A stretch of DNA of 64,000 nucleotides, taken from Dechloromonas denitrificans. GTDB lineage: Bacteria; Pseudomonadota; Gammaproteobacteria; Burkholderiales; Rhodocyclaceae. Under the pieces are notes generated by a model. The model was not told the DNA's origin. It searched no databases and worked only from the letters and a program-made list of their open reading frames with translations. A program made the translations under genes and the position numbers. The stretch lies in the NCBI RefSeq assembly GCF_020510665.1, contig NZ_CP075187.1:2983001-3047000 (forward strand). The letters are read 5' to 3'. The first letter of the stretch is position 1, and every line of letters begins with the position of its first letter. Of this stretch, positions 26,736 to 37,135 are shown piece by piece.

Positions 26736-27464
26736 TCATGTTGGCACCCTCATCCCCAGGGCTATGGTTTTCAAACCTTCAAGCGGGAGATTGTCCGCCT
26801 GGATAAAGGGGATGACAAGGCCATTCGCCAGCAGAGCGGCGTTTCCGCCGGAAAGAAGGCAGTTTCCCTGCCCGGCCGGCAAGCGCCGGCAGGCCCGCTC
26901 GATCGCACCGAGCTGGGCCTCGATGGCCCCTGAAACAATGGCATCCTCGGTACATTGCGGGTAGCTGGCATACACCCCGTCGGCCAACGGCAAAGCCGCG
27001 GTATCGCGCGCCAGCGAGCGGCGCATCAGATCGATCCCTGGCAGAATCAAGCCGCCCAGGAAACGGCCCTCCGCATCCAGCGTATCGATGGTTGTTGCCG
27101 TCCCGGCCATGACCACTACGCAGGCCCCGGCCGACAATTGGCGGGCGCCGATCAGGGCGCACCAGCGATCGACGCCGAGGCGTTCTGGTATTTGGTAAAG
27201 ATTTGTAATGCCGCAGGCATTTCGGCTGGATTTGACTTCCCGGACCAATGCCGACCAGGGACCGAGCGCCGTCCGAATCCGTTCTGCCGCCAGATCTCCG
27301 GCCACGTTGGCCAGAAGAATCATTTCAGGCCTTGGCCATTGCGTCGTCAGCGCCGTCAGTCCGGCAACATCGGCATGCGCGACAGCGCCCTGGGCCAACC
27401 AGTTCGGCCCTTCATGCAGCCCCCACTTGAGGCGCGTATTACCGCTATCGAGACACAGGATCAT
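26736..27464 (-). CDS. coaX: Type III pantothenate kinase
   Basis: First step of coenzyme A synthesis. 242 residues of the ASKHA fold: the phosphate loop DSGNTRLKWG at residues 6-15, the catalytic Asp region in GVDRWCALIGA, and GTATTIDTLD. Its start overlaps the birA stop by four bases. The birA-coaX pairing is well known in betaproteobacteria (related to the bvg accessory factor). Confidence 0.95.
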   Translation of the reverse strand: MILCLDSGNTRLKWGLHEGPNWLAQGAVAHADVAGLTALTTQWPRPEMILLANVAGDLAAERIRTALGPWSALVREVKSSRNACGITNLYQIPERLGVDRWCALIGARQLSAGACVVVMAGTATTIDTLDAEGRFLGGLILPGIDLMRRSLARDTAALPLADGVYASYPQCTEDAIVSGAIEAQLGAIERACRRLPAGQGNCLLSGGNAALLANGLVIPFIQADNLPLEGLKTIALGMRVPT

Positions 27465-28252
27465 GCGCGACGCAGGCTGACATCGCCTGAAAAAATACGC
27501 TCGATGCCTTGAGGCGTTTCCAGCAGCAGGGCACCGTCGTCATCCACGCCCAGACAAAGCCCGGCTTGCGACTCGCCTTGCTCGGCGATAATTCGGACAC
27601 TTTGTCCCTGCCAGGCATGACGCCGTTGCCAATCCGTTTTGATGGCTGCAAAGCCGTCGACCGCAAAAGTCTCGAGCACCTCGGCCAGGGCGGTGAGTAT
27701 TTCAGCCAGCACCTGATGACGATCCGGCTGGGCATGGACCGCCTGGCTCAAACCGGCCGCCGGCAACGACAAGTCAGCCAATGGCGGCTGCAAATTGAGA
27801 CCGATGCCGATGATTGCCTGCGTACCGCGCCGGTCGGTACTCAACTCGATCAGGACACCGGCCAGCTTGGCGTACTCGCCCCCGTGCTGCAGCAGGACAT
27901 CATTAGGCCATTTCAGGCAAACACCGACTGCACCAAGATTTTCCAGGGCGCGAGTCAGAGCGACACCAACCGCCAGCGACAAACCGCTCAACCGGGAAAG
28001 CGGGCCGGAGAAGCGCCAGAGCAGCGAGAATGTCAGGCCGGACTCGGCTTCCGACAGCCAGCTGCGACCGCGCCGGCCACGCCCGGCACTTTGCCGGTCG
28101 GCGACAATCACCGTCCCCGCCGGAACACCGCGTTCGCTGCGACGCATCAACTCACTGCTGGTCGAGTCGCACTCATCCAGCGCATCAAGGTCAAAACGCC
28201 CGGCCAGAGGGCCAAGGCGGGATTTAATCAGTACAGGATCGATCAGTGCCAT
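27461..28252 (-). CDS. birA: Biotin--protein ligase without DNA-binding domain
   Basis: Attaches biotin to the acyl carrier of acetyl-CoA carboxylase. 263 residues from the ATG at 28252, ten bases after ntrC. It has the TSSELMRRS segment, the biotin loop GRGRRGRSWLS and KWPNDVLL. The N-terminus has no winged helix, so it should not act as the biotin operon repressor. An upstream in-frame extension overlaps ntrC and is rejected. Confidence 0.94.
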   Translation of the reverse strand: MALIDPVLIKSRLGPLAGRFDLDALDECDSTSSELMRRSERGVPAGTVIVADRQSAGRGRRGRSWLSEAESGLTFSLLWRFSGPLSRLSGLSLAVGVALTRALENLGAVGVCLKWPNDVLLQHGGEYAKLAGVLIELSTDRRGTQAIIGIGLNLQPPLADLSLPAAGLSQAVHAQPDRHQVLAEILTALAEVLETFAVDGFAAIKTDWQRRHAWQGQSVRIIAEQGESQAGLCLGVDDDGALLLETPQGIERIFSGDVSLRRA

Positions 28253-28262
28253 GCGGCCGATT

Positions 28263-29690
28263 TTACTCTGTCGCCGACTCCTTGCCGCCATCAATCCCGA
28301 GTTCGGCAATTTTTCGGGTAATCGTATTGCGCCCGATACCCAACGCCAGCGCAGCTTCGATCCGGCGCCCGCCGGTATGCGCCAGCGCACGCGAAATCAC
28401 GATCCGCTCGAAAATTTGCGACAACACGCCGTGAACATCCTGGACACCGCGAGCCAGAAGACGATCGGTTTCACCTTCCAACGCACTTTCCCAATCACTG
28501 GCCAGGGTCATCGGCACCGAGTCGCGTAACTCGCCGGGCAAGTCACCAATTTCAACCTGCTGGGCCGGAGCCATGACCGTCAGCCAATGGCACAGGTTTT
28601 CAAGCTGGCGGACATTGCCCTGGAAATCGAGGCCGGTCAGGTATTTCAAGGCCGGCTCGGACAGGCGTTTGGCTTCAACGCCCAGTTCGCGGGCGCTTTT
28701 TTGCAGGAAGTGCCGGGCGAGCAGGGGAATATCCTCGCGCCGCTCGCGCAGAGAAGGCAAACGGACACGAATCACGTTCAGGCGATGGAATAAATCCTCG
28801 CGAAACAAGCCATCCTTGACGCGCGTTTCAAGGTTCTGGTGCGTCGCGGCAATAACGCGAACATTCGCCTTGATCGGCGAATGACCGCCAACCCGGTAGT
28901 AGTGACCGTCGGACAGCACGCGCAACAAGCGCGTCTGCAGTTCCGACGGCATATCGCCGATTTCATCAAGGAACAGCGTGCCGCCCTCGGCTTGTTCGAA
29001 GCGCCCGCGCCGTTGTGCCTGCGCCCCGGTAAACGCGCCCCGCTCGTGACCAAAAAGCTCGGATTCAAGCAAGTCCTTCGGGATAGCTGCGGTATTGATC
29101 GCAATGAACGGTTTATCGGCCCGGGGACTGTGGCGATGCAAGGCATGCGCAACCAGCTCCTTCCCGGAACCGGACTCGCCGTTGATCAACACGGTGGCAT
29201 GCGACAGCGCCAGACGGCCAATGGCCCGGAACACCTCCTGCATGGCCGGAGCCTGTCCAAGGATTTCAGGAATCAACCCTTCCTCCTCAACCGCACCGCT
29301 TTGGTGCATAGACTCGTCGATTGCCCGCCGAATCAACTCAACGGCCTGATCGACGTCGAAAGGTTTGGGCAGGTACTCGAAAGCGCCTCCCTGAAACGCA
29401 GCCACGGCACTTTCCAGATCCGAGTATGCCGTCATGATGATGACCGGCACCGATGGGAAGCGCGTCTTCACTTCTTGCAACAATTCCAGCCCGGACTGGC
29501 CTGGCATGCGGATATCGGACATCAGGACCTGCGGCGGCTCAACCCCCTGCTCAAGGTTGGAGATCGCCTCGCTGGCCGAGGCGTAACTCTTGAAAGGGAT
29601 GCCCTCGCGGGACAGGGTCTTTTCGAGGACCCAGCGGATGGAGCGATCGTCATCAACAATCCAGACTGGCTTCATGGGTACTTGGCTCAT
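28263..29690 (-). CDS. ntrC: Nitrogen regulation response regulator NtrC
   Basis: Sigma-54 activator of nitrogen genes. 475 residues: a receiver domain with DDD near residue 12 and the phosphorylation Asp in MSDIRMPG; an AAA+ domain with GESGSGKE, the sigma-54-contacting GAFTGAQ loop and [10 protein letters not shown]; and a C-terminal Fis-type helix-turn-helix ([13 protein letters not shown]). It follows ntrB with a 34-base gap. The start could also be the Met six residues on; neither has a clear ribosome site. Its predicted targets include the glnA promoter in this window. Confidence 0.97.
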   Translation of the reverse strand: MSQVPMKPVWIVDDDRSIRWVLEKTLSREGIPFKSYASASEAISNLEQGVEPPQVLMSDIRMPGQSGLELLQEVKTRFPSVPVIIMTAYSDLESAVAAFQGGAFEYLPKPFDVDQAVELIRRAIDESMHQSGAVEEEGLIPEILGQAPAMQEVFRAIGRLALSHATVLINGESGSGKELVAHALHRHSPRADKPFIAINTAAIPKDLLESELFGHERGAFTGAQAQRRGRFEQAEGGTLFLDEIGDMPSELQTRLLRVLSDGHYYRVGGHSPIKANVRVIAATHQNLETRVKDGLFREDLFHRLNVIRVRLPSLRERREDIPLLARHFLQKSARELGVEAKRLSEPALKYLTGLDFQGNVRQLENLCHWLTVMAPAQQVEIGDLPGELRDSVPMTLASDWESALEGETDRLLARGVQDVHGVLSQIFERIVISRALAHTGGRRIEAALALGIGRNTITRKIAELGIDGGKESATE

Positions 29691-29724
29691 TTATGCGTTG
29701 GAATAAACCAGACCTTAGCAAGAC

Positions 29725-30795
29725 TCAAGCCTGCTCAACCGGCAGTCGAAGGATGAATACCGTCATACCCGGCCGACTGGTGCAATCGATCGTCCCATGG
29801 TGGTGCTGGACAAAATTCTGGGCGATGGTCAGGCCCAGGCCATTGCCGCCATCCCGCCCGGAAACCAGCGGGTAGAACATCCGTTCGCGGATCTCTTCGG
29901 GGATGCCCGGACCGTTGTCGATCACCTTGATCTCCATCGCCAGGCGATAGCGCTTTTTGGCCAGCGTGACCTGCCGCAGGGAACGCGTCCGCATCGTGAT
30001 CTCACCGGTCCCGCCCATCGCCTGCGCCGCATTGCGGGCAATGTTCAGCACCGCCTGGATCAATTGCTCGCGATCGCCGACCAGCTCAGGCAGGCTGGTG
30101 TCGTAATCGCGACGCATGACCAGCGAACCGGGAAACTCGGCCGTCAGCAAACTGCGCACGCGTTCAAGAATTTCATGGATGTTGACCGTGGCAGGCAGCA
30201 TCGCCCGGTGCGGCGTCAGCAGGCGCTGCATCAAATCCTGCAAACGGTCCGCTTCCTTGATGATGACCTGGGTATATTCCTTGAGCGACGGATTGGCCAG
30301 CTCATGCTCAAGCAACTGCGCCGCACCTCGAATGCCGCCAAGCGGATTCTTGATTTCGTGCGCCAGATTGCGGATCAACTCGCGATTGGCCTGCTGCTGT
30401 TCGATCAGGCGCTCTTCGCGCGTCGCTGCGAGATGGTGTTCGATCGGCTGAAACTCAAGCAACAGACGAACACCGGCGGCAATTTCCGGCCGTAGCGGCG
30501 TCACCGTGCAGTTCAAATGCAGTACCTGGCCATCACTGCGCGTCAGCTCGATATTCTGGCCGGTATAACCCCAATTGTTGGCCAGGCCGTTGTCGAGCGC
30601 CGAGCGCAGAATGGCCGAACAGGCGCAAACACTCGACAGCGCCTTGCCAGCGACCAACCGACTACTGACCGCCAGCAGATTTTCGGCCGCTGGATTGAGA
30701 TAGCGCAGCAACTGACCGTCATCGATCAGCAGTACGGCGGAGGCCAGCAGATCAAGGCCGGCAAAGGTCTGAGAGGAAGCGTCCATATCTTGCAT
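29725..30795 (-). CDS. ntrB: Nitrogen regulation sensor kinase NtrB
   Basis: Cytoplasmic histidine kinase/phosphatase acting on NtrC under PII control. 356 residues: a PAS domain (about 10-110), the H-box LAHEIKNPLGGIRGAAQ with the phospho-acceptor His, and a HATPase_c domain with NIARNAAQAM (N-box) and DNGPGIPEEI. No membrane helices. Partner of the adjacent ntrC. The gene is divergent from the RND efflux operon. Confidence 0.96.
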   Translation of the reverse strand: MQDMDASSQTFAGLDLLASAVLLIDDGQLLRYLNPAAENLLAVSSRLVAGKALSSVCACSAILRSALDNGLANNWGYTGQNIELTRSDGQVLHLNCTVTPLRPEIAAGVRLLLEFQPIEHHLAATREERLIEQQQANRELIRNLAHEIKNPLGGIRGAAQLLEHELANPSLKEYTQVIIKEADRLQDLMQRLLTPHRAMLPATVNIHEILERVRSLLTAEFPGSLVMRRDYDTSLPELVGDREQLIQAVLNIARNAAQAMGGTGEITMRTRSLRQVTLAKKRYRLAMEIKVIDNGPGIPEEIRERMFYPLVSGRDGGNGLGLTIAQNFVQHHHGTIDCTSRPGMTVFILRLPVEQA

Positions 30796-30827
30796 TGTAA
30801 CGGCTTGGTCGACAGGAAAACGATTGC

Positions 30828-30857
30828 TTGCATTACTGACCCATCGTTCATTATCAT
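30828..30857 (+). promoter_or_regulatory. Candidate promoter of the RND efflux pair
   Basis: TTGCAT at 30828-30833 and TATCAT at 30852-30857 with an 18-base spacer, about 30 bases before the adaptor ATG. It lies in the 91-base divergent gap with ntrB; the match is moderate. Confidence 0.4.
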
Positions 30858-30886
30858 TCCAAGACTATCCTTGGCCCTTTTTGACC

Positions 30887-31975
30887 ATGCCCCTGACCGC
30901 CCCGTACCGCGCCTTTCTGTTGCTCGGCCTGACCGCTTCGCTGGCCGCCTGCAGCAACCATGACACGCCGCCGCCGGCAGCCCGCACCGTACTGGTTCAG
31001 GCTGCCACGCCCGGACAATCCGGACCGGGCGTCTACACCGGGGAAATCCGCGCACGCCACGAAGTCGACCTGTCCTTCCGGGTGGCCGGCAAATTGGCCA
31101 GCCGACTGGTCGATAGCGGAGCCGAAATCAAGGCCGGCCAGCCGTTGGCCCGCCTTGATCCAGCCGACCTTCAGCTAGCCGCAGCCAGCGCCAAGGCACA
31201 ATTGGCCGCCGCAGAAAGCGAGTTCTCAACCGCCCAGGCCGAACGTGAGCGCTATGCCGGCCTGCTGGCCAAAAAATTTGTCAGCCAGGCGGCATTCGAC
31301 GCCAAGGACAATGCACTCAATGCCGCGCGCGGCCGCCTCGAACAAGCCCGCGCCCAAAGCCAGATCAGCAACAACCAGGCGACTTACGGCACACTGAGCA
31401 GCGAATATCCGGCGGTCGTCACCGCGGTGCTGGCCGATGCCGGGCAAGTGCTCGGCGCAGGCCAGGCCGTTTTCCGCATTGCACGCCCGGAAGAAAAGGA
31501 AGTTGCCATTGCCATTCCGGAAGGTCGCATCACCGAACTGAAAGCGGCCCGGAATATCACGGTCAACCTGTGGGCCGATGCAAAAATCAACCTGACCGGC
31601 GAACTTCGCGAACTGTCCGCCGCGGCAGACCCGGCAACGCGGACCTACGCGACACGCATCCGGATCAAGAACCCGCCGCCTGAACTGCAACTCGGCATGA
31701 CGGCACGGGTTGTACTCGACCACACGAGTAACGCCGCATTGCAGGTGCCGCTCGGTGCGGTCGTCGATAACGGACAAGGCGCAACAGTCTGGGTCGCCGC
31801 CGACGGCAAGGCTCAGCCACGCCCGGTTCAGGTCAGCCAGTTCCGCGAAGATGGCGCCGTTATTTCGAGCGGCCTGCAGGCGGGCGAACTGGTGATCGTG
31901 TCCGGGGCCAGCAAACTGGTCGCCGGCCTGCCCGTGACCCCAAAGGCGCTCACCCCGCCCAACGGGCAGCGCTAA
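30887..31975 (+). CDS. RND efflux periplasmic adaptor lipoprotein
   Basis: Membrane-fusion protein of a tripartite efflux pump. The ATG at 30887 gives 362 residues with a lipoprotein signal ending LAAC (Cys22). The barrel-sandwich halves surround an alpha-hairpin rich in Ala/Gln/Glu (about 90-150), followed by the beta-barrel and membrane-proximal domains. It is coupled to the permease three bases downstream. No outer-membrane channel gene is present nearby, so a distant TolC-like protein is needed. Confidence 0.92.
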   Translation: MPLTAPYRAFLLLGLTASLAACSNHDTPPPAARTVLVQAATPGQSGPGVYTGEIRARHEVDLSFRVAGKLASRLVDSGAEIKAGQPLARLDPADLQLAAASAKAQLAAAESEFSTAQAERERYAGLLAKKFVSQAAFDAKDNALNAARGRLEQARAQSQISNNQATYGTLSSEYPAVVTAVLADAGQVLGAGQAVFRIARPEEKEVAIAIPEGRITELKAARNITVNLWADAKINLTGELRELSAAADPATRTYATRIRIKNPPPELQLGMTARVVLDHTSNAALQVPLGAVVDNGQGATVWVAADGKAQPRPVQVSQFREDGAVISSGLQAGELVIVSGASKLVAGLPVTPKALTPPNGQR

Positions 31976-31978
31976 ATC

Positions 31979-34900
31979 GTGAGCCATCGATTCAACCTGT
32001 CCGACTGGACGCTGCACCACCGTACCCTGGTCGGTTACTTTCTCTTTGCGCTTGCCCTGATGGGCGTTTTTGCCTACGGCAAGCTGAGCCAGTCGGAGGA
32101 TCCGCCCTTTACCTTCAAACTGATGGTTATCCGCACGCAATGGCCAGGCGCAACGGCGCGTCAGGTTGAGCAGCAGCTGACTGAAAAAATCGAGAAGAAA
32201 CTCCAGGAAACGCCTTATATCGACCGCGTTTCGAGTTATTCCCGCGCTGGTGAGTCGACCGTGATGTTCTTTGCCAAGGACAGCACGCCGCCGGCCCAGG
32301 TGCCCGATGTTTATTACCAGGTCCGCAAGAAGATCGGCGACATTCGCCACACCTTGCCGGCCGGCATTCAGGGACCATTTTTCAACGACGAGTTCGGTGA
32401 CGTTTTCGGCAATGTTTATGCGTTGACCGCGGAAGGCCTCGATTACCCGCAACTGAAGGATGCCGCCGAGCGCATTCGCGACGAATTGCTCAGCGTTCCG
32501 AATGTCGGCAAGGTTGAGATTTTCGGCATTCAAGACGAAAAAATCTTCATCGAACTGTCGAATACCAAGCTGGCGACGCTGGGCATCGATCAAACAACGA
32601 TTGTTCAGGCCTTGAACCAGCAGAATGCCGTGGCCGGTGCCGGCTTTTTTGAAACGGCGGAAGAGCGTATCCAGATTCGTCCCGGTGGTGCCTTCGATAC
32701 GGTACAGGCGGTCGCCGACACCCAGATTCGTAGCGGCAACCGCAGCTTCCGGCTCGGCGACATCGCAACGGTCAGGCGCGGAACGATCGATCCGCCGGCC
32801 ACGCAAGTCCGCTATGGCGGCAAACAGGCTCTGGCCATCGGCGTAGCGATGGCCAAGGGCGGTGACATCATCGTGCTTGGCAAAGATCTCGAAAAGCGCA
32901 TTGCCAGCTTGCAGGCTGGCTTGCCGCTCGGCCTCGAAATCGGCACGGCAGCAAGCCAGCCGGACGCCGTCAAGCGCTCGGTCCAGGCCTTCGTCCAGTC
33001 GCTGGCCGAAGCCGTCATCGTCGTGCTGCTCGTCACCTTCGTCAGCCTTGGGCTGCGCGTCGGCATGGTCGTCGCTATCTCGATTCCGCTGGTTCTCGCC
33101 GCGACTTTCCTCGCCATGCAGTTCTTCAACGTCGGCCTGCACAAGGTGTCGCTTGGCGCCTTGGTCCTGGCGCTCGGCCTGCTGGTCGACGATGCGATCA
33201 TCGCCGTCGAAATGATGTGGGTGAAGATGGAACAGGGCTGGGAACGCACCCGGGCGGCGTCCTTTGCCTACACCAGCACGGCCGGCCCGATGCTTTCCGG
33301 AACGCTGGTCACGGTGGCCGGCTTCATTCCGATTGCACTCGCCAAGTCATCGACCGGCGAATATGCCTTCGCCTTCTTCCAGATCAACGCCGTTGCCCTG
33401 CTGATTTCGTGGCTCGCCGCCGTCGTCGCCATTCCCTGGCTCGGCTACAAACTGCTGCCCGACCCGCGCGCACCGCATGTGCCGGGCATGGTCGAGCGCC
33501 GCTTGCCACGCCTCGCCCGACTGGCCGAAAAAATCGGCCTGTCCGGCCCGCCGCAGGGTGACGAGCACGATGTATACGGCACGCCGTTCTACCGCCGCTT
33601 CCGCCAGTTGGTCGGCTGGTGCGTGCATCACCGCAAACTGGTGATCGCCATTACCGTGCTGCTTTTTGCGTTGTCGATTGTCGGCATGGGCAAAGTCCAG
33701 AAACAGTTCTTCCCGAATTCGACCCGCCTCGAACTGAACGTCGAGCTACGCCTGCCGGAAGGCGCGTCAATCGCCGCGACTGATGCCGAAACGCGCCGTC
33801 TGGAGCAGTGGCTGGACAAGGACAAGGCTGAGTTCGATCATTTCGAGCACTACATCACTTACGTCGGCTCGGGCTCGCCGCGCTACTACCTGGGCCTCGA
33901 CCAGCAATTGCCGGCGAGCAATGTCAGCCAGTTCGTCATCGTGACGCGCGATGTCGCGGCGCGCGAAGCCTTGCGCGGTCGACTGATCCATTTGTTCGAA
34001 AATGACGGATTCGCCGCACGGGCCAATATTGCCCGTATCGAAAATGGTCCGCCGGTCGGTTATCCGGTCCAATTCCGCGTTTCGGGTGACGATATCGACA
34101 CCTTGCGCAAGACGGCCGCCAAGGTTGCCGAAATCATGCGTAGCGATCCGGAAATTTCGAACGTCAATTTCGACTGGAGCGAGCTCTCGAAGGCGGTCGA
34201 CATCGAGATCGACCAGGACAAGGCACGACTGCTCGGCGTTTCCAGCCAGGATCTCGCTGCGCTGCTGAATATGTCGCTCAACGGCTACACCGTGACCAGC
34301 TATCGCGAAGGCCTGAAGAGCATCGATGTCGTGCTGCGCGGCGACCGTGAAGAACGCACCCATCTGTCGATGCTGGCCAATCTTTCGGTCCCGACACGCA
34401 GCGGCAAGAGCGTCCCGTTGAGCCAGATCGCCCGCCTCAAGCATGATTTCGAACCTGGCCTGATCTGGCGTCGCGACCGTCTGCCGACAATCACCGTGCG
34501 CGGCAACCTGTACGGCAAGATTCAGCCGGCCACGGTGGTCGACCGCATCAATCCGGAAATTGCCAGGATTCAGGCAGCCCTGCCCGAAGGCTACCGCATT
34601 GCAACCGGCGGTTCGGTCGAAGAGTCGGCCAAGGGTTCAAGTTCGGTCATGGCCGGGATTCCGCTCTTCCTGCTTGCCGTGATCACCATCCTGATGATCC
34701 AGCTGCAAAGCGTTTCGCGCGTCGTCATGGTGCTGCTGACCGCGCCGCTGGGCATTATCGGGATTGCGCTCTTCCTGCTCGTCTTCCGCCAGCCCTTCGG
34801 GTTCATGGCCCTGCTCGGCACCATCGCGCTATTCGGCATGATCATGCGCAATTCGGTGATCCTGGTTGATCAGATCGAACAGGATCTGGCGGCCGGCAAG

Positions 34901-35125
34901 CCCCGCTGGGAGGCGATTGTCGAATCGACGGTGCGCCGCTTCCGGCCGATTGTGCTGACTGCGGCCGCGGCGGTGCTGGCAATGATTCCGCTATCGCGCA
35001 ACGACTTCTTCGGGCCGATGGCCGTGGCCATCATGGGCGGCCTGATCATCGCCACCGCCCTGACCCTGCTCTTCCTGCCGGCGCTTTACGCCACCTGGTA
35101 CAAGGTCAAGGCTCCCGCGCACTGA
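31979..35125 (+). CDS. RND efflux permease (AcrB type)
   Basis: A 1048-residue proton-driven exporter starting at GTG. It has the usual 12 membrane helices in two groups with two large periplasmic loops. The proton-relay Asp pair lies in GLLVDDAIIAVE (near residue 403), and the RND pattern in the second half includes GFMALLGTIALFGMI. It belongs to the HAE-1-like group, but the substrate cannot be told. The pair lies, on the opposite strand, between the DUF4124/glnA genes and ntrBC. Confidence 0.94.
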   Translation: MSHRFNLSDWTLHHRTLVGYFLFALALMGVFAYGKLSQSEDPPFTFKLMVIRTQWPGATARQVEQQLTEKIEKKLQETPYIDRVSSYSRAGESTVMFFAKDSTPPAQVPDVYYQVRKKIGDIRHTLPAGIQGPFFNDEFGDVFGNVYALTAEGLDYPQLKDAAERIRDELLSVPNVGKVEIFGIQDEKIFIELSNTKLATLGIDQTTIVQALNQQNAVAGAGFFETAEERIQIRPGGAFDTVQAVADTQIRSGNRSFRLGDIATVRRGTIDPPATQVRYGGKQALAIGVAMAKGGDIIVLGKDLEKRIASLQAGLPLGLEIGTAASQPDAVKRSVQAFVQSLAEAVIVVLLVTFVSLGLRVGMVVAISIPLVLAATFLAMQFFNVGLHKVSLGALVLALGLLVDDAIIAVEMMWVKMEQGWERTRAASFAYTSTAGPMLSGTLVTVAGFIPIALAKSSTGEYAFAFFQINAVALLISWLAAVVAIPWLGYKLLPDPRAPHVPGMVERRLPRLARLAEKIGLSGPPQGDEHDVYGTPFYRRFRQLVGWCVHHRKLVIAITVLLFALSIVGMGKVQKQFFPNSTRLELNVELRLPEGASIAATDAETRRLEQWLDKDKAEFDHFEHYITYVGSGSPRYYLGLDQQLPASNVSQFVIVTRDVAAREALRGRLIHLFENDGFAARANIARIENGPPVGYPVQFRVSGDDIDTLRKTAAKVAEIMRSDPEISNVNFDWSELSKAVDIEIDQDKARLLGVSSQDLAALLNMSLNGYTVTSYREGLKSIDVVLRGDREERTHLSMLANLSVPTRSGKSVPLSQIARLKHDFEPGLIWRRDRLPTITVRGNLYGKIQPATVVDRINPEIARIQAALPEGYRIATGGSVEESAKGSSSVMAGIPLFLLAVITILMIQLQSVSRVVMVLLTAPLGIIGIALFLLVFRQPFGFMALLGTIALFGMIMRNSVILVDQIEQDLAAGKPRWEAIVESTVRRFRPIVLTAAAAVLAMIPLSRNDFFGPMAVAIMGGLIIATALTLLFLPALYATWYKVKAPAH

Positions 35126-35587
35126 TCAGCGCAGGTTGGCAAGTTCCTTCTGGATCGCCTGGATGTTGCGCTCATGCTGCGCCACGCGATCCTTGTAAGG
35201 CGCAACGCGATCGCGGCTATCGGTAGCCCCCGGACGCACGGCTTCCTGCTCGGCCAGGTCCTTGCGCGCCTGATCTAGGCTGCGCTGCTCGCCGGACAAT
35301 TCCTGTTCAAGGATATGACGGCGATCGCCATCACGGGCTTTCTGGGTATCTTCCTGCACCTTGGGGAAGCTGGAAGGTGTCGGACTGGCCGAGGCGCGTG
35401 GTGCTTTCGGTGCCGGCACGGCAGTTTCCGGGCTGAGCGAGACAGCTTTGCAATTCTTGTCGAGGCGTGACGTCGAAATAATGGTGCTGCCGCCATTGGC
35501 ATCCGGGCATTTATAAATCGACTGGGCATGTGCCGGCAAACCGCAGGCAAGCCCCAGGAGGGCAAAGGCAAAACGTGTCATTGTCAT
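35126..35587 (-). CDS. DUF4124 exported protein
   Basis: A 153-residue protein with a signal peptide ending in PAHAQS and a DUF4124 domain beginning SIYKCPDANG. Two Cys follow, then a Pro/Ala-rich linker and a charged, probably coiled-coil end (SGEQRSLDQARKDLAEQE). It is 105 bases downstream of glnA, with the glnA terminator between. DUF4124 proteins are commonly found between glnA and ntrB in betaproteobacteria. Function unknown. Confidence 0.85.
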   Translation of the reverse strand: MTMTRFAFALLGLACGLPAHAQSIYKCPDANGGSTIISTSRLDKNCKAVSLSPETAVPAPKAPRASASPTPSSFPKVQEDTQKARDGDRRHILEQELSGEQRSLDQARKDLAEQEAVRPGATDSRDRVAPYKDRVAQHERNIQAIQKELANLR

Positions 35588-35646
35588 TATTTCCTAGTGA
35601 AGCTTTAGTGTAGCGGACTTAAGTCCGACACCTCTATCCTGTAGAC

Positions 35647-35674
35647 AAAAAAAGGGCGGGAAATCCCGCCCTTT
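35647..35674 (-). terminator. Intrinsic terminator of glnA
   Basis: AAAGGGCGGG and CCCGCCCTTT form a 10-bp stem around AAAT. On the minus strand the stem is followed by seven T (35653-35647), giving a textbook terminator 19 bases after glnA. Confidence 0.92.
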
Positions 35675-35692
35675 CTTGAGTACCGAACTCGC

Positions 35693-37108
35693 TTAGCAGG
35701 AGTAGTACAGATCGAACTCGACCGGGTGCGTGGTCATGCGAACGCGATTGACTTCGTCCATCTTCAGGTTGATGAAGGACTCGATCCACTCGTTGGAGAA
35801 GACACCACCACGAGTCAGGAACTCGTGGTCAGCTTGCAGAGCGGCCAGCGCTTCTTCGAGGGAAGCACAAACGGTCGGGATCAGCGCGTCTTCTTCCGGC
35901 GGCAGGTCGTACAGGTTCTTGTCAGCCGGATCGCCCGGGTGGATCTTGTTCTGGATACCATCCAGGCCGGCCATCAGCAGCGCGGCGAAGCACAGGTACG
36001 GATTGGCGATCGGATCCGGGAAACGGGTCTCGATACGACGAGCCTTGGTCGAAGCAACGTACGGAATGCGGATGGAAGCAGAACGGTTCTTGGCGGAGTA
36101 AGCCAGCTTGACCGGTGCTTCGTAGTGCGGGACCAGACGCTTGTAGGAGTTGGTACCCGGGTTGGTGATGGCGTTCAGGGCCTTGGCGTGCTTGATGATA
36201 CCGCCGATGTAGAACAGGGCCAGTTCAGACAGACCTGCATAGCCGTCGCCGGCGAACAGGTTCTTGCCGTCCTTCCAGATCGACTGGTGAACGTGCATGC
36301 CCGAGCCGTTGTCGCCAACGATCGGCTTCGGCATGAAGGTGGCGGTCTTGCCGTACTGGTGAGCAACATTGTGCACCACGTACTTCAGGATCTGGGTCTG
36401 GTCGGCGCGCTTGACCAGGGTGTTGAACACGGTACCGATTTCGCACTGACCGGCAGTGGCGACTTCGTGGTGGTGAACTTCAACCGGGCAGCCGAGGGCT
36501 TCCAGGGTCAGGACCATGGCCGAACGGATGTCGTGCAGGCTGTCGACCGGGGGAACCGGGAAGTAGCCGCCCTTGACGGTCGGACGGTGGCCGGTGGCGC
36601 CATTGCCGTCGTTCTTCTCACCCGAACCCCAAGCCGCTTCAGCGGAATGGATCTTCAGATTACAGCCCGACATGTCGACATTCCACTCGACGCCGTCGAA
36701 GATGAAGAATTCGGGTTCCGGACCGAAGTAGGCGGTGTCGCCGATACCGGAGGACTTCAGGTAGGCTTCAGCGCGCTTGGCGATGGAGCGCGGGTCACGG
36801 TCATAACCACGGCCATCGGCCGGATCAACGACGTCACAGGTCAGGACGACGGTGGTTTCGTCGAAGAACGGATCGATATAGGCGGTAGCCGGGTCCGGGT
36901 TCAGTTGCATGTCGGAGGCTTGAATGCCCTTCCAGCCAGCGATGGAGGAACCGTCGAAAGCGTGGCCGTTTTCGAACTTGTCTTCGCTGAAGGCGGAAAC
37001 CGGCACGGTGACGTGCTGTTCTTTGCCACGGGTATCGGTGAAACGGAAATCGACGAACTTCGCGTCATTTTCCTTGATCAGATTGAGTACGTCTTGCGGG
37101 GTTGCCAT
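35693..37108 (-). CDS. glnA: Glutamine synthetase type I
   Basis: Assimilates ammonium into glutamine. 471 residues, the dodecameric GlnA length. It shows [21 protein letters not shown], the [10 protein letters not shown] segment, the [13 protein letters not shown] region and the adenylylation-site region [10 protein letters not shown] with Tyr near residue 399. Control by GlnE adenylylation is therefore expected. Upstream are a sigma-54 promoter and two NtrC sites. A good AGGAGAC ribosome site precedes the ATG. Confidence 0.98.
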   Translation of the reverse strand: MATPQDVLNLIKENDAKFVDFRFTDTRGKEQHVTVPVSAFSEDKFENGHAFDGSSIAGWKGIQASDMQLNPDPATAYIDPFFDETTVVLTCDVVDPADGRGYDRDPRSIAKRAEAYLKSSGIGDTAYFGPEPEFFIFDGVEWNVDMSGCNLKIHSAEAAWGSGEKNDGNGATGHRPTVKGGYFPVPPVDSLHDIRSAMVLTLEALGCPVEVHHHEVATAGQCEIGTVFNTLVKRADQTQILKYVVHNVAHQYGKTATFMPKPIVGDNGSGMHVHQSIWKDGKNLFAGDGYAGLSELALFYIGGIIKHAKALNAITNPGTNSYKRLVPHYEAPVKLAYSAKNRSASIRIPYVASTKARRIETRFPDPIANPYLCFAALLMAGLDGIQNKIHPGDPADKNLYDLPPEEDALIPTVCASLEEALAALQADHEFLTRGGVFSNEWIESFINLKMDEVNRVRMTTHPVEFDLYYSC

Positions 37109-37135
37109 AAGCGTCAGTCTCCTAAGAAAACAAGT

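Noticed and set aside
31226..33142. Minus-strand 638-residue frame opposite the RND genes
   Set aside because: Composition rich in Arg/Gln/Gly as expected for an antisense frame, with no recognisable domain.
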